In this document: positions 63,984 to 64,000 of the stretch, one piece after another | Position numbering within the stretch: position 1 is the first letter of the stretch | Layout: every line of letters begins with the position of its first letter | Assembly: GCA_946405135.1 (NCBI GenBank) | Contig: CAMJGD010000015.1 | Location: 1 to 64,000 of the forward strand | Direction of reading: 5' to 3' | DNA: 64,000 bases | Origin: an uncultured Clostridiaceae bacterium | GTDB lineage: Bacteria > Bacillota > Clostridia > Clostridiales > Clostridiaceae | Made by a program: the position numbers and the translations under genes | Notes under the pieces: model-generated | The model's input: the letters and a program-made list of their open reading frames with translations, nothing else | What the model was told of the DNA's origin: nothing | The model's database searches: none

Positions 63984-64000
63984 ATGAAAATCATAAAAAT
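63984..64000 (+). CDS. Possible start of a further gene, cut by window end
   Basis: An ATG at 63984 reads MKIIK to the window edge, overlapping a preceding TAA as TAATG. Without a clear ribosome binding site this is only a guess based on operon continuity. Confidence 0.2.

Overview
The window is AT-rich (roughly 30% GC by eye) and gene-dense, with strong purine-rich ribosome binding sites and frequent TTG/GTG starts. It carries a perfect CIRCE box, the [FeFe]-hydrogenase maturase HydE, a glutamate 2,3-aminomutase and a Bacillus-type (class II) GalT. Together these point to an anaerobic Firmicute, most likely Clostridium sensu stricto. I cannot name the species. No rRNA, tRNA or CRISPR array was found.

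Layout. (1) 1-7.5 kb: PAP2 phosphatase, TRM11-like RNA methyltransferase, htpG under a CIRCE operator, an ArsC/Spx-like protein, a GAF-PAS-LuxR regulator divergent from a short-chain dehydrogenase, and a SIMPL-domain protein. (2) 7.8-12.2 kb: a MarR regulator with a palindromic operator, followed by a heterodimeric ABC exporter pair with one degenerate ATP site. (3) 12.2-20.1 kb: a membrane diguanylate cyclase, ZIP metal transporter, divergent PRPP synthetase, patatin phospholipase, a shrunken IS200/IS605 (TnpB) remnant, and recQ. (4) 20.3-38.4 kb: a Wzx/Wzy-type surface polysaccharide locus in two convergent arms that meet at one strong hairpin. The right-going arm makes UDP-L-FucNAc (fnlA/B/C) and holds glycosyltransferases, an acyltransferase, a Wzy-like polymerase and the Wzx flippase. 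The left-going arm holds a PglF-like dehydratase, a PglE-like aminotransferase, a phosphoglycosyl transferase fused to a GNAT domain, a FemAB-like acyltransferase and two Wzz-like chain-length proteins. (5) 38.7-44.1 kb: a DbpA-type RNA helicase, a frameshifted second FemAB-like gene beside a DegT-like PLP protein, and a divergent RelA/SpoT-domain protein ending in a 35-bp tandem repeat. (6) 44.2-46.6 kb: an amino-acid ABC importer. (7) 46.9-58.4 kb: an alpha-galactoside uptake and Leloir operon (binding protein, two permeases, GH36 alpha-galactosidase, galK, galE, galT, galM, LacI-family regulator). (8) 58.5-64 kb: glutamate 2,3-aminomutase, hydE, and an ABC-2 type transporter operon that runs to the window edge behind a long leader with a hairpin.

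How the genes work together. The galactoside operon imports intact alpha-galactosides, cleaves them in the cytoplasm and passes galactose through GalM-GalK-GalT-GalE. It has no ATPase of its own, so a shared one elsewhere is expected. In the glycan locus, the left arm looks like a 2,4-diamino-sugar initiation pathway (dehydratase, aminotransferase, acetyl/phosphoglycosyl transferase) and the right arm supplies FucNAc, elongation, flipping and polymerisation. The most unusual items are the PGT-GNAT fusion, the FemAB-like genes that accompany aminosugar genes at two places, the degenerate RelA/SpoT-like protein with an out-of-frame repeat at its C-terminus, and the leader of the terminal ABC operon.
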